This document shows positions 50,973 through 59,929 of a DNA stretch of 64,000 nucleotides, piece by piece. This DNA comes from CAYWOS01 sp964459985. Its GTDB lineage: Bacteria > Bacillota > Clostridia > Christensenellales > Aristaeellaceae. The position numbers and the translations under genes were made by a program. A model generated the notes under the pieces. The model did no database searches, was not told the origin of the DNA, and saw nothing but the letters and a program-made list of their open reading frames with translations. Each line of letters starts with the position of its first letter. The stretch's first letter is position 1. The DNA lies in contig CAYWOS010000004.1 in the NCBI GenBank assembly GCA_964459985.1, positions 1-64,000 of the forward strand, written 5' to 3'.

Positions 50973-51589
50973 TCACCGCCGTCGTCGATTACGGCGTGGG
51001 CAACCTGTTTTCGCTGGTCTGCTCGCTGAAAAAGGTCGGCGCGGACGCCGTCGTCACGGCGGACGCCGAGCGCATTCTTGCGGCGGACTGCGTGATACTG
51101 CCCGGCGTGGGCGCTTTCGGCGACGCCGCCGACCGCCTGCGCGACAAAAAGCTCGACGGCGCGCTGCGCGACTTCGCGGCGGGCGGGAAACCGCTCATGG
51201 GCGTGTGTCTGGGGATGCAGTTGCTCTTTGACGAGAGCCTCGAGTACGGGCGGCACAAGGGGCTTTCGCTGCTGCCCGGCGTCGTCGCGCCGCTTGAAAG
51301 GGATCTGCCGCGCGGCGCGAAAACGCCGCATATGGGCTGGAACAGCCTCGAATTCGAGCGCCCCGACGATCCGCTTTTGCGCTTCGTCCGGCCGGGCGCG
51401 CACGTCTATTACGTGCATTCGTATTACGCGACGGCGTGCGAGGGCGTCGTGTCGGCGTTCTCCGATTATCTGGGCGCGCGCGTGCCCGGCGTCGTCCGGC
51501 GCGGGAACGTCTGCGGCGCGCAGTTCCATCCCGAAAAGTCGGGCGCGGTCGGCCTCGCCATGCTCCGCGCCTTCGTCTATCCGATATAA
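50969..51589 (+). CDS. hisH: imidazole glycerol phosphate synthase, glutaminase subunit
   Basis: HisH supplies ammonia to HisF. The 206-residue class I glutamine amidotransferase has VVDYGVGNLFSL at the start, the PGVGAFGDA oxyanion strand, the nucleophile in GVCLGMQLLFD near residue 78, and AQFHPEKSG near 187 with the catalytic His and Glu. The ATG at 50969 overlaps the hisB stop by 4 nt; the longer frame is a shadow. Confidence 0.96.
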   Translation: MITAVVDYGVGNLFSLVCSLKKVGADAVVTADAERILAADCVILPGVGAFGDAADRLRDKKLDGALRDFAAGGKPLMGVCLGMQLLFDESLEYGRHKGLSLLPGVVAPLERDLPRGAKTPHMGWNSLEFERPDDPLLRFVRPGAHVYYVHSYYATACEGVVSAFSDYLGARVPGVVRRGNVCGAQFHPEKSGAVGLAMLRAFVYPI

Positions 51590-51623
51590 AAGAGTGGCGC
51601 GGTTTGCGCGCGGGAGGCTTGTC

Positions 51624-52349
51624 ATGAGGATTTTTCCGGCGATCGATCTGCGCGGCGGGCGCGTGGTCCGGCTCGTTCAGGGCGATTACGGCAGGGAAAC
51701 GGCGTATGCCGACGATCCCGCCGCCGTCGCGCGAAAGTTCTGGGACGCGGGCGCGACCTGCCTGCACATCGTCGATCTGGACGGCGCGCGGGACGGCGCG
51801 CAGGCGAACGTCGCCGCGCTGCGCCGCCTTTCGAGCATCAGCGGGCTGTACACCGAAATCGGCGGCGGCCTGCGCGACGAACGCGCCGTCGAAAGCTGTC
51901 TTGCGCTCGGCGTCGGGCGCGTCATATTGGGCACCGTCGCCGTGACCGATTACGGATTTGTCAGGGACATGATTCGCAAATACGGCGATCGCGTCGCCGT
52001 AGGCGTCGACGCGCGCGACGGCTTCGTCGCCGTCGACGGCTGGAAAACAATCACGGACGTGAGGACGCTCGATCTGTGCAGGCGGCTCGAAGCGGACGGG
52101 CTTGACACCGTGATCGTCACCGATATCGCGCGCGACGGCGCACTGCGCGGCGCCAACATCCCCGTCTACGAGCGCCTGCGCGCCGAGCTGTCGCTGAAGA
52201 TCGTCGCGAGCGGCGGCGTATCGACGATCAGCGACGTGCGCGCGCTGCGCGGCGTCGGCGTCGACGGCGCGATCATCGGCAAGGCGCTGTACACCGGCGC
52301 GATCGATCTGAACGCGGCGATCCGGGAGGGGGCGGGGACGGCATGCTGA
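51624..52349 (+). CDS. hisA: ProFAR isomerase
   Basis: HisA is a (beta-alpha)8 isomerase acting on ProFAR. The 241-residue product has FPAIDLRGGRVVRLVQGDY (residues 4-22), HIVDLDGARDG near 48, EIGGGLRD near 78, VTDIARDGALRGANI near 164 and ASGGVSTISD near 190. GGGAGG is 7 nt before ATG 51624. It is 34 nt after hisH and overlaps hisF by 7 nt. Confidence 0.97.
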   Translation: MRIFPAIDLRGGRVVRLVQGDYGRETAYADDPAAVARKFWDAGATCLHIVDLDGARDGAQANVAALRRLSSISGLYTEIGGGLRDERAVESCLALGVGRVILGTVAVTDYGFVRDMIRKYGDRVAVGVDARDGFVAVDGWKTITDVRTLDLCRRLEADGLDTVIVTDIARDGALRGANIPVYERLRAELSLKIVASGGVSTISDVRALRGVGVDGAIIGKALYTGAIDLNAAIREGAGTAC

Positions 52350-53125
52350 AAAAGCGGATCATTCCCTGCCTCGACGTGAAAAACGGGCGCGTCGTCAAGG
52401 GCGTCAACTTTGAAAACCTCGCCGATATCGGCAGTCCGCTCGCGCTCGCCGCGTTCTACAACGACGAGGGCGCGGACGAGCTGGTGTTTTACGATATCAC
52501 CGCCTCCGCCGAGGGACGGCCGCTCTTTGCGGACGCGCTGCGCGAGGTGGCGTCGAACGTGTTCATTCCGCTCACGGTGGGCGGCGGCGTCAACGATCTG
52601 TCCGATTTCGACCGCCTGCTCAAGTGCGGCGCGGACAAGGTAAGCGTCAATTCGGGCGCGCTGCGTGATCCGACGCTCATATCGCGCGCCGCCAAGCGCT
52701 ACGGCGATCAATGCGTGGTGCTGTCGATGGACGTTAAGCGCGTGGGCGGGCGGTTTCACGTGTTCCGCCGGGGCGGGCGCGAGGACACCGGGCGCGACGC
52801 CGTCGAATGGGCGGTGTACGGGCAGGAGCACGGCGCGGGCGAAATCGTGCTCAACAGCATGGACGCCGACGGCGTGAAAAAAGGCTTTGATCTGGACATG
52901 CTCGCCGCGATCGGCGAGGTCGTGACGCTGCCCGTCGTCGCCTCGGGCGGCGCAGGAAACAAAGAGGACTTTGCCGAACTGTTCAAGCTGCCCGCTGTCG
53001 ACGCCGGGCTTGCCGCCTCGATCTTTCACCGCCGCGAGTTGGGCATCCGCGATCTCAAGCGGTATTTATCCCAAAGAGGCATTCCCGTCAGACTGGAGGA
53101 GGAATTAAATGGCGCTCAAATTTGA
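52343..53125 (+). CDS. hisF: imidazole glycerol phosphate synthase, cyclase subunit
   Basis: HisF uses ammonia from HisH to form imidazole glycerol phosphate and AICAR. The 260-residue barrel has RIIPCLDVKNGRVVKGVNF (residues 5-23), VFYDITASAEGR near 49, VGGGVNDLSDF near 79, LNSMDADGVKKGFDLDML near 170 and VASGGAGNKEDF near 195. The two catalytic Asp residues (PCLD and DADG) are present. It overlaps hisIE by 17 nt. Confidence 0.97.
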   Translation: MLKKRIIPCLDVKNGRVVKGVNFENLADIGSPLALAAFYNDEGADELVFYDITASAEGRPLFADALREVASNVFIPLTVGGGVNDLSDFDRLLKCGADKVSVNSGALRDPTLISRAAKRYGDQCVVLSMDVKRVGGRFHVFRRGGREDTGRDAVEWAVYGQEHGAGEIVLNSMDADGVKKGFDLDMLAAIGEVVTLPVVASGGAGNKEDFAELFKLPAVDAGLAASIFHRRELGIRDLKRYLSQRGIPVRLEEELNGAQI

Positions 53126-53744
53126 CGAGCGCGGGCTGATCCCCGCGATCGTGCAGGACTACCGGACCCGGGACGTGCTGATGCTCGCCTACATGAACGC
53201 CGAAAGCCTCGCGATCAGCATCGCCGAAAGGCGCGTCTGCTTTTACAGCCGCAGCCGGCAAACGCTGTGGCGCAAGGGCGAAACGAGCGGGAATATCCTG
53301 CATATCGCGTCCATTACCGCCGACTGCGACGGCGACGCGCTGCTCATTCAGGCGAAGGCCGACGGCCCCGCCTGCCATACCGGCGCGACGAGCTGCTTTT
53401 TCGATGAAATTTACCTTGATCATGAAGTTAGGCCCTTCGCGCTTCAGGCGCTGTACGGCGTGATCGCCGACCGCCGCGCGCATCCCAAGGAGGGCAGCTA
53501 CACAACCTATCTCTTCGAGAAGGGGCGCGACAAAATCCTCAAAAAAGTGGGCGAGGAATGCGCCGAGGTGCTCATCGCCGGCGCGAAAAACGACGAAGAG
53601 GAAACGGTTTACGAAATCGGCGATTTGGTGTATCATGTGATGGCGCTGATGGCGGAGATGGACATCCCCCTTCGGCGCGTGATCGACGAGCTCGCGCGGA
53701 GGCACGTCGTCGATCACAAAATTAAGCAGGAGCGGATGCAATGA
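53109..53744 (+). CDS. hisIE: phosphoribosyl-AMP cyclohydrolase / phosphoribosyl-ATP pyrophosphatase fusion
   Basis: The 211-residue bifunctional enzyme does steps two and three of histidine synthesis. The HisI half (about residues 1-112) has VLMLAYMNAESLA, YSRSRQTLWRKGETSG and the zinc-site DCDGDALL and HTGATSCF. The HisE half has KEGSYTTYLFEKGRDKILKK near 126 and VGEECAEVLIAGAKN near 147. It overlaps gatC by 4 nt, joining the his genes to gatCAB. Confidence 0.96.
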   Translation: MALKFDERGLIPAIVQDYRTRDVLMLAYMNAESLAISIAERRVCFYSRSRQTLWRKGETSGNILHIASITADCDGDALLIQAKADGPACHTGATSCFFDEIYLDHEVRPFALQALYGVIADRRAHPKEGSYTTYLFEKGRDKILKKVGEECAEVLIAGAKNDEEETVYEIGDLVYHVMALMAEMDIPLRRVIDELARRHVVDHKIKQERMQ

Positions 53745-54001
53745 CGCTGGAGGAAGCGCTTATACTGTCGAACCTGACGGCAAAGGCGGGCGAGGAAGAG
53801 CGGCTGCGCGCCGAAATGAACAGCATCGCGGCGTTCGCCGCCGCGCTGGAAACGGCGGACGGGGCGGACGTCGAACCGGCGCCCTTCGCCTGTCCCCTGC
53901 GCGAGGACGCGCCGCGCCCGTCTTTTTCGCGCGGAGACATGCTGAACAACGCCCCGCGTGTGCGGGACGGGATGTGCGTCGTGCCGCGCGTGGTGGACTG
54001 A
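53741..54001 (+). CDS. gatC: Asp-tRNA(Asn)/Glu-tRNA(Gln) amidotransferase subunit C
   Basis: GatC is the small stabilising subunit that wraps around GatA. The 86-residue protein shows LSNLTAKAGEEERLRAEMN, a short linker, then the late PREDxx-like segment CPLREDAPRPSFSRGDMLNNAP, typical of GatC. The start overlaps the hisIE stop by 4 nt, and gatA begins 3 nt after its stop. Confidence 0.93.
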   Translation: MTLEEALILSNLTAKAGEEERLRAEMNSIAAFAAALETADGADVEPAPFACPLREDAPRPSFSRGDMLNNAPRVRDGMCVVPRVVD

Positions 54002-54004
54002 CGA

Positions 54005-55408
54005 ATGAATTCATTGATCGATCTGCCCGTCAGCGCGATTGCCGACGGGCTTCGCGCCGGCTCGTTTTCAGCCGTCGAGCTGACGCGGGCTTATTTGTCG
54101 TCCATCGCGGAAACGGACGGCGGCATCGGCGCGTACCTGACCGTCACGCGCGACAAGGCGCTTGACAAGGCGCGCGCGGTCGACGAAGCGCTGGCGCGCG
54201 GCGAAGCGGTTTCACGGCTCGCCGGCGTGCCCTGCGCGCTCAAGGATAATTTTTCCACGCGCGGCGTGCGCACCACCTGCGCCTCGCGCATGCTCGAAAC
54301 GTATATCCCGCCCTACGACGCGGCGGCGTGGGAAACGCTCGACCGCCTCGGCTGCGTGCTGCTGGGCAAGACGAATCTGGACGAGTTCGCCATGGGCTCC
54401 TCGGGCGAGCACTCGGCGTTCTTTCCCATGCGCAACCCGCGCGATCCGTCGCTCGTGCCGGGCGGCTCGTCGTCGGGCTCGGCGGCGGCGGTTGCGGCGC
54501 GCGAAGCGGCGTTCGCGCTGGGCAGCGATACCGGCGGCAGCGTGCGTCTGCCGGCGGCGTACTGCGGCGCGGTGGGCCTGCGCCCGACTTACGGCGCGAT
54601 CTCGCGCTACGGGCTGATCGCCTTCGCCTCGTCGCTGGACACCGTGGGCGTGATCGCGCGGAATGTCCCGGACACCGCGCATGTTTTTTACGCGCTGCGC
54701 GGGATCGATCCGCGCGATCAGACGTCGCGCGCGGCGGCGGATGATTCGTTGGCTGACGGGATCAATCCGTGCGTTCGCGGCCTGAAAATCGCCGTGCTGC
54801 GCGAGGACGCGGGCGCGCTGACGGGCGCGGTCGAAACGACCTATCAGGGAACGATCGCGGCGCTTGAGCGGCTGGGCGCGACGATCGCGGAATACAGCCT
54901 GCCGGCGCTCGAGCACGCGTTGAGCGCCTACTGCGTGCTGACGGCGGCGGAGGCGATGAGCAATTTGATGCTCTACGACGGTGTGCGCTTGGGGCGCGCG
55001 GGCGAGGGCGATACCATGCAAAACGCCTATCGCGCGGCGCGCCGCTATTTCGGCGACGAGGCGATGCGCCGCGTCATGCTGGGCACCTACGCGCTGGGCG
55101 CGGAGGCGAAGGAATCCTATTATCAGCGCGCCGTGCGCACGCGCCGCATGGTCGCGCATGACATGAACGAATGCCTCAAGGACGCGGACGTCCTGCTCAC
55201 GCCGGTGTACGCGGGCGCGATCAAGAAGCTCGGCGAGGAGGTCGATCCCGTGGCGATGTACCAGAGCGACCGCTTCCTCGTGCCCGCCGCGCTCGCCGGG
55301 CTGCCGGCGCTTTCGCTGCCGGGCGGTATGCAGTTGACCGGGCGCGCGTTCGGCGAGCCGACCATTTTCCGCGTCGGCGGCGCGCTGGAGCGGGAGGGAT
55401 GCGCGTGA
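54005..55408 (+). CDS. gatA: Asp-tRNA(Asn)/Glu-tRNA(Gln) amidotransferase subunit A
   Basis: GatA is an amidase-signature glutaminase giving ammonia for transamidation. The 467-residue protein has the catalytic lysine in PCALKDNFSTRG near residue 77, GSSSGSAAAVAAREA near 155 (cis-serine), and GSDTGGSVRLPAAYCG near 176 with the serine nucleophile. A GTGA overlap couples it to gatB. Confidence 0.97.
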   Translation: MNSLIDLPVSAIADGLRAGSFSAVELTRAYLSSIAETDGGIGAYLTVTRDKALDKARAVDEALARGEAVSRLAGVPCALKDNFSTRGVRTTCASRMLETYIPPYDAAAWETLDRLGCVLLGKTNLDEFAMGSSGEHSAFFPMRNPRDPSLVPGGSSSGSAAAVAAREAAFALGSDTGGSVRLPAAYCGAVGLRPTYGAISRYGLIAFASSLDTVGVIARNVPDTAHVFYALRGIDPRDQTSRAAADDSLADGINPCVRGLKIAVLREDAGALTGAVETTYQGTIAALERLGATIAEYSLPALEHALSAYCVLTAAEAMSNLMLYDGVRLGRAGEGDTMQNAYRAARRYFGDEAMRRVMLGTYALGAEAKESYYQRAVRTRRMVAHDMNECLKDADVLLTPVYAGAIKKLGEEVDPVAMYQSDRFLVPAALAGLPALSLPGGMQLTGRAFGEPTIFRVGGALEREGCA

Positions 55409-56790
55409 CGGAATACGAAATCGTCGTGGGCATTGAAACGCACGTCGAATTGAACACGAAAACGAAAATCTTCTGCGCCTGCGAGATCGACGGCGGCGCG
55501 CCGCCCAACACGCGCGTGTGCCCGGTATGCATGGGGCTGCCGGGCGCGCTGCCCGCGCTCAACCGCGAGGCGGTCGTCCTCGCCGCGCGCGCGGGGCTGG
55601 CGCTCGGGTGCGATATCGCGCGCCGGTCGGGCTTTGACCGCAAGCATTATTTCTACCCCGATCTGCCCAAGGGCTACCAGATCACGCAGTATGAAACGCC
55701 GCTTTGTACGGGCGGCGGCGTGACGCTTTCGGACGGCAGGTTCGTCCCGATCACGCGCATTCATCTGGAGGAGGACGCGGGCAAGCTCGTCCACGCGGGC
55801 GATTGCTCGCTGGTCGATTTCAACCGCTGCGGCGTGCCGCTCATTGAAATCGTCTCGGAACCCGCCATGCGCGGCGGCGAGGAGGCGGCGGAGTACGTGC
55901 GCGCGCTGCGCGATCGGCTCATCTACGCCGGCGTGACGAAGGGACGGATGAACGAGGGACATCTGCGCGCCGACGTCAATCTTTCGGTGCGCAGGAAGGG
56001 CGAAACGCGCCTGAACGAGCGCACCGAGATCAAGAATCTGAACTCCTTCCAGTCGGTCCGACGCGCCGTTGAATGCGAGGCGGCGCGGCAGATCGCCGTG
56101 ACGGAGAGCGGCGGGCGCGTCGCCTGCGAAACGCTCAAGTTCGATCAGGCGACGGGCGCGATCACCGTCATGCGCCGCAAGGAAAGCGCCGCCGATTACC
56201 GCTATATGCCCGAGCCGAACCTGCCGCCTCTCGTGCTGACCGACGGCGGGATCGCGCGCATCCGCGCCGGAATGCCGCGCCCGGCGGAAGAGCGGCGCGG
56301 GCAATACCTGTCTCTCGGGCTGACGCCCTACGCCGCCGGCGAATTGCTGATGCGCCGGGAAACGGCGGACGCCTTTGAGCGCGCGCTTGCCTTCTGCGCC
56401 GCGCCCGTCGCGCTCGCCAATCTGTTTTTGTCCTTCGAGGGCGAAATCACCTGCGCGCCCGAGGCGGTCGCCGCGCTGGCCGATATGCTGTCGCGCGGCG
56501 AGGTGAGCAGCGGCGCGGGCAGGCGTATCCTCAACGTGCTGTGCGAATCGGGCGGCGATCCGCGCGCCGTCGCGCGGGAGGAAGGGCTTTTGCTCGTCGG
56601 CGACGAAGAAATACTGCGCGCCGCCGCGCGCGCAGCGATCGCCGCGCGCCCCGAGCTGGTCGCAAAACTCGCGGGCGGCAAAACCAACGCCTTCCGCGCG
56701 CTCATGGGCGCGGCGATGGCGGAAACGCGCGGGCGCGGCGATCCGCGCCGGCTGAGTGAAATCCTCGCGGAACTGCTCGGCCGCGAATAA
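55405..56790 (+). CDS. gatB: Asp-tRNA(Asn)/Glu-tRNA(Gln) amidotransferase subunit B
   Basis: GatB is the kinase/transamidase subunit. The 461-residue protein has EIVVGIETHVELNTKTKIFC at the start, CPVCMGLPGALPALN near residue 36, FDRKHYFYPDLPKGYQITQY near 72, LNERTEIKNLNSFQ near 200, and the C-terminal YqeY-like tail. I prefer GTG 55405: it overlaps the gatA stop by 4 nt and has GGGAGG 7 nt upstream. The ATG at 55399 touches that ribosome site and is unlikely. Confidence 0.95.
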   Translation: MTEYEIVVGIETHVELNTKTKIFCACEIDGGAPPNTRVCPVCMGLPGALPALNREAVVLAARAGLALGCDIARRSGFDRKHYFYPDLPKGYQITQYETPLCTGGGVTLSDGRFVPITRIHLEEDAGKLVHAGDCSLVDFNRCGVPLIEIVSEPAMRGGEEAAEYVRALRDRLIYAGVTKGRMNEGHLRADVNLSVRRKGETRLNERTEIKNLNSFQSVRRAVECEAARQIAVTESGGRVACETLKFDQATGAITVMRRKESAADYRYMPEPNLPPLVLTDGGIARIRAGMPRPAEERRGQYLSLGLTPYAAGELLMRRETADAFERALAFCAAPVALANLFLSFEGEITCAPEAVAALADMLSRGEVSSGAGRRILNVLCESGGDPRAVAREEGLLLVGDEEILRAAARAAIAARPELVAKLAGGKTNAFRALMGAAMAETRGRGDPRRLSEILAELLGRE

Positions 56791-56799
56791 AGGAGAACT

Positions 56800-57738
56800 A
56801 TGGAAAACGTCCTGTTTTCGGCGTCGGTCGTGCTGCCGCTCCTTTTGATCATGGCGGGCGGCGTGCTGTCGCGCAAAATCGGGCTGGTGGACGCGGATTT
56901 CGTCTCGAAAGGCGATAACCTGGTTTTTCGCGTATTTTTACCCGTCTCGTTATGCCATAATATCTTGTCCACCCCGCGCGACGCCGCGTTCGACGCCGGC
57001 GCGTTTCTGTACGTCGGGCTCGGCACGCTCGCCGTTTTTCTGGCGCTTTTCCTCGTCATTCCCCGGATCGAGCGCGATCGGAGCAAAATTGGCGTGCTGA
57101 TCCAGTGTATCGGGCGCAGCAATTACGCCTACTTCGGCCTGCCGCTCGTCGCCATGCTGTTCCCGGGGCGGGATGTGTCGCTTGCCGGCATGCTCGTTGC
57201 CTGCGTCGTGCCGATCTACAACGTGATGTCGGTGATCGCGCTGCAAACGTACGGTCAGGGCGGATGCTCGGTGAAGCGGCTTCTCCTCGGCGTTGCCAAG
57301 AACCCGCTCATCATCGCCACGCTGCTCGGGCTCGCCGTGTGGCTGTCCGGCTGGACGCCGCCCGGTTTCGCGATGAAAACGCTGTCGATGGCGGGCGCGG
57401 CGGCGTCGCCGACGGCGCTGTTTTTCCTTGGCGCGGGCATGAATTTTTCGGTCATGCGCCGCAGCGCGCGCGCGGTCGCGCTGGGCACGGTCGGGCGGCT
57501 GATCGTCTGTCCCGCCGTCATGCTGGCGATCGGCGCGGCGCTGGGCTTCCGCGGCGTGGCGCTTGGCTGCGCGCTGATCGCGTTCGGCTCGCCCACCGCC
57601 GTGAGCGGCTATCCGATGGCGAAGCAGCTCGGCGGCGACGGCGAACTGGCCGGCGCGCTGGTCGTCAGCACGACGCTGTTTTCGGCGCTGTCCACCTTCC
57701 TGATCATCCTCGCGCTTAAAACGCTTTCCTTGATCTGA
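56800..57738 (+). CDS. AEC family transporter
   Basis: The 312-residue protein has ten predicted helices in two five-helix halves, matching the auxin efflux carrier (AEC) superfamily. Characteristic parts are an early GGVLSRKIGLVD, GRSNYAYFGLPLVAMLFPG near residue 104 and, late, AFGSPTAVSGYPMAKQLGGD near 262. Bacterial members move malate, malonate or other organic acids; the substrate here is unknown. It starts 9 nt after gatB and is probably co-transcribed. Confidence 0.9.
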   Translation: MENVLFSASVVLPLLLIMAGGVLSRKIGLVDADFVSKGDNLVFRVFLPVSLCHNILSTPRDAAFDAGAFLYVGLGTLAVFLALFLVIPRIERDRSKIGVLIQCIGRSNYAYFGLPLVAMLFPGRDVSLAGMLVACVVPIYNVMSVIALQTYGQGGCSVKRLLLGVAKNPLIIATLLGLAVWLSGWTPPGFAMKTLSMAGAAASPTALFFLGAGMNFSVMRRSARAVALGTVGRLIVCPAVMLAIGAALGFRGVALGCALIAFGSPTAVSGYPMAKQLGGDGELAGALVVSTTLFSALSTFLIILALKTLSLI

Positions 57739-57751
57739 ACGGAGGGAGACC

Positions 57752-58930
57752 ATGAAACAGGAAAAGAACTCGCTGCACTGGTTCGGCGAAACGCGGCTCG
57801 TCCGCCCCATCCTGCTGGCCGCGCTGCTGGCGCTGATCGTGGTGTATTTCGAGCGCGCGCTGTTCATTTTCAACGCGTTTCTGATCATCGTCAAGCCGCT
57901 CGTTTTCGGCGCGGCGATCGCGTACGCGCTGAACGTCGTGATCAAATCGCTCGAAAAGATCGTCTTTCCCAAGACGAAGATCAAATGGCTCCAAAAGAGC
58001 CGCCGGGGGCTTTGCATCGCGCTGTCGATCCTGCTGGCGGCGGCGCTGATTTTCCTGCTCGTGCAGATGGTGCTGCCCGGGCTGTCCGAGGCGATCACGC
58101 TCATCACGCGCGAATCGCCCGTTTATCTCGAGCAGCTCAAGCAATGGGCGCGCGGCGAGGAGCAGTTGTACCCCGCGATCAGGGATCAGATCGAAAACAT
58201 TTCCATCGACTGGACGCAGGTGCTCGAAGGCGTGACCAAGTGGGCGTCGGGCGGCGTGGGCGGCGTGCTGTCCTCGACGGTCAGCATTATCGGCTCGGTA
58301 TCGAGCGGTATTTTTGATCTGTTCATGTCGATCATATTCGCGCTGTTCCTTCTGATCGGCCGGGATCAGCTCAAGCGCTGGCACGACCGCGCGCTGCGCG
58401 CGTGCTTCCGGCAAAACGGCGTCCGCCGGATCGACCATTTCTTTTCGACCGCCAACCGCTGCTTTTCGGGCTATCTGACGGGCCAGTGCGTCGTGGCGCT
58501 CATACTCGGCGCGGCGTGCGTGCTGGGCATGCTGCTCTTCGGGATGCCCTACGCCACCGTCGTGGGCGCGATCAGCTGCGTCACATCGTTCATCCCCATC
58601 ATCGGCGGCTATATCGGCGCGATCGTCGGCGCCTTCCTCGTGTTCACCGTCAGCGCCAATCAGTCGCTCATTTTCCTGATCTTCATCATTATTTTGCAGC
58701 AGCTTGTCGGCAATATCCTGTATCCCAAACTGGTGGGCACGTCCATCGGCCTGCCCTCGGTCTGGGTGCTGGCGGCGGTCATTATCGGCGGCGGCATCGC
58801 GGGCATCTGGGGCATGATCATCGCCGTGCCGCTCACCGCGACGCTGTACCAGCTTGTCAACGAACGCATCGACAGCGAGCTGGAGGCGCAGAAAACAGAC
58901 GCCCTGCCGGACGGGACGAAGGACGGTTAA
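57752..58930 (+). CDS. AI-2E family transporter
   Basis: The 392-residue membrane protein has the AI-2E (YdgG/TqsA/YhhQ-like UPF0118) layout: two N-terminal helices, a linker, FSGYLTGQCVVALILGAACVL near residue 235, and a late IIGGYIGAIVGAFLVF and GNILYPKLVGTSIGLP. Family members include the AI-2 exporter TqsA and Na+/H+ antiporters, so the substrate cannot be set. It ends the his-gat run and overlaps the convergent noc gene by 4 nt (shared TTAA). Confidence 0.92.
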   Translation: MKQEKNSLHWFGETRLVRPILLAALLALIVVYFERALFIFNAFLIIVKPLVFGAAIAYALNVVIKSLEKIVFPKTKIKWLQKSRRGLCIALSILLAAALIFLLVQMVLPGLSEAITLITRESPVYLEQLKQWARGEEQLYPAIRDQIENISIDWTQVLEGVTKWASGGVGGVLSSTVSIIGSVSSGIFDLFMSIIFALFLLIGRDQLKRWHDRALRACFRQNGVRRIDHFFSTANRCFSGYLTGQCVVALILGAACVLGMLLFGMPYATVVGAISCVTSFIPIIGGYIGAIVGAFLVFTVSANQSLIFLIFIIILQQLVGNILYPKLVGTSIGLPSVWVLAAVIIGGGIAGIWGMIIAVPLTATLYQLVNERIDSELEAQKTDALPDGTKDG

Positions 58931-59751
58931 GCCCCTTCCCCGCGCTGCGCGGCGCCCATGCGGATCACGATTTCGACGACGCCGCCCGATTCCTTGGTGT
59001 CGATGGAGGCGGCGAGCCCGGTATCGTTCATTTGGCGCACGACATCCTTGACGGCGTTCAGATACAGCCGGTAATCAAATACGCGCGATATCACGCGGCG
59101 CTTGGCGCGCGGCATTTCGGGCAGGCGATCGGCGGCGCGCGCGACCAGCCCCTCGGCTTCGCGCACCGTGAGGTTTTTTGCGGCGCAGAGCTTGGCGATG
59201 CGCGCCCGCGCGGCGTCCGAGTTGAGCGGCAGCAGCGCGCGCGCGTGGCGCTCGGACAGCCCGTTCTCGCGGATGAAATCGCGCAGCTCGACGGGCAGTT
59301 TGAGCAGGCGCAGGCGATTGGAGACATAGGATACGCTGCGCCCGAGCCTATGCGCGAGCGCCTCGTGGGTCAGCCCGCCCTCGATCAGCGCGGCGAACGC
59401 CTCGGCTTCCTCGAGATAATGCAGCTCCTCGCGCTGGAGGTTTTCCACCAGCGCCAGCAGCGCGCTTTCGTCGCCGTCCGCCGGCATCACCAGCGCGTCG
59501 ATCTCGGGCAGGGCGAGCATCCGGCACGCGCGCAGCCGCCTTTCGCCCATGATCAATTCGTATCCGTTCGCTGTTTCGCGCACCGTGACGGGCTGCAGCA
59601 ACCCGTGCTGACGAATGGAGGCGGCGAGCGCGAGCAGCGCGTGCTCGTCGAACATGCGCCGGGGCTGGCGCGGATTGGGCGCGATCAGATCGACGGGCAG
59701 CCGGACCGCGCGCCGCTGGCCGTCCTTTTTCCATTGCTCCGCCACGCTCAT
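58927..59751 (-). CDS. noc: Noc/ParB family nucleoid occlusion protein
   Basis: Noc is a CTP-dependent DNA clamp that keeps division away from the nucleoid. The 274-residue protein has LIAPNPRQPR near residue 23, the CTP-binding GERRLRA near 70, and a helix-turn-helix with THEALAHRLGRSVSYVSNRLRLL near 128. Position next to rsmG favours Noc over ParB; no parA/soj accompanies it. Noc and ParB are hard to separate without alignment. GGGAGG lies 6 nt before the ATG. A terminator after rsmG suggests a separate promoter. Confidence 0.87.
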   Translation of the reverse strand: MSVAEQWKKDGQRRAVRLPVDLIAPNPRQPRRMFDEHALLALAASIRQHGLLQPVTVRETANGYELIMGERRLRACRMLALPEIDALVMPADGDESALLALVENLQREELHYLEEAEAFAALIEGGLTHEALAHRLGRSVSYVSNRLRLLKLPVELRDFIRENGLSERHARALLPLNSDAARARIAKLCAAKNLTVREAEGLVARAADRLPEMPRAKRRVISRVFDYRLYLNAVKDVVRQMNDTGLAASIDTKESGGVVEIVIRMGAAQRGEGA

Positions 59752-59864
59752 AAAACGCCTCCCGTTATATCAAAACTTATCGTGGAACGCGGACGCGCCC
59801 GCGCGCGCCTCCCCCAGACGACAGGCGAACGCGCCCGCGCTCCGTCCTTCTTTTTCGGCGGGCA

Positions 59865-59893
59865 GAAAAAACCTCCTGCCGGCCGGCGGGAGG
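59865..59893 (-). terminator. intrinsic terminator after rsmG
   Basis: On the minus strand, CCTCCCGCCGG and CCGGCAGGAGG pair (59893-59872), followed by TTTTTTC. It separates rsmG from noc. Confidence 0.9.
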
Positions 59894-59929
59894 AAGCGTT
59901 CGACGAAAAAGGCGGATTCGACGGCGAAA

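Noticed and set aside
58927..59751. Replication origin near noc
   Set aside because: No DnaA-box cluster or dnaA, dnaN or parA genes were seen in the window.
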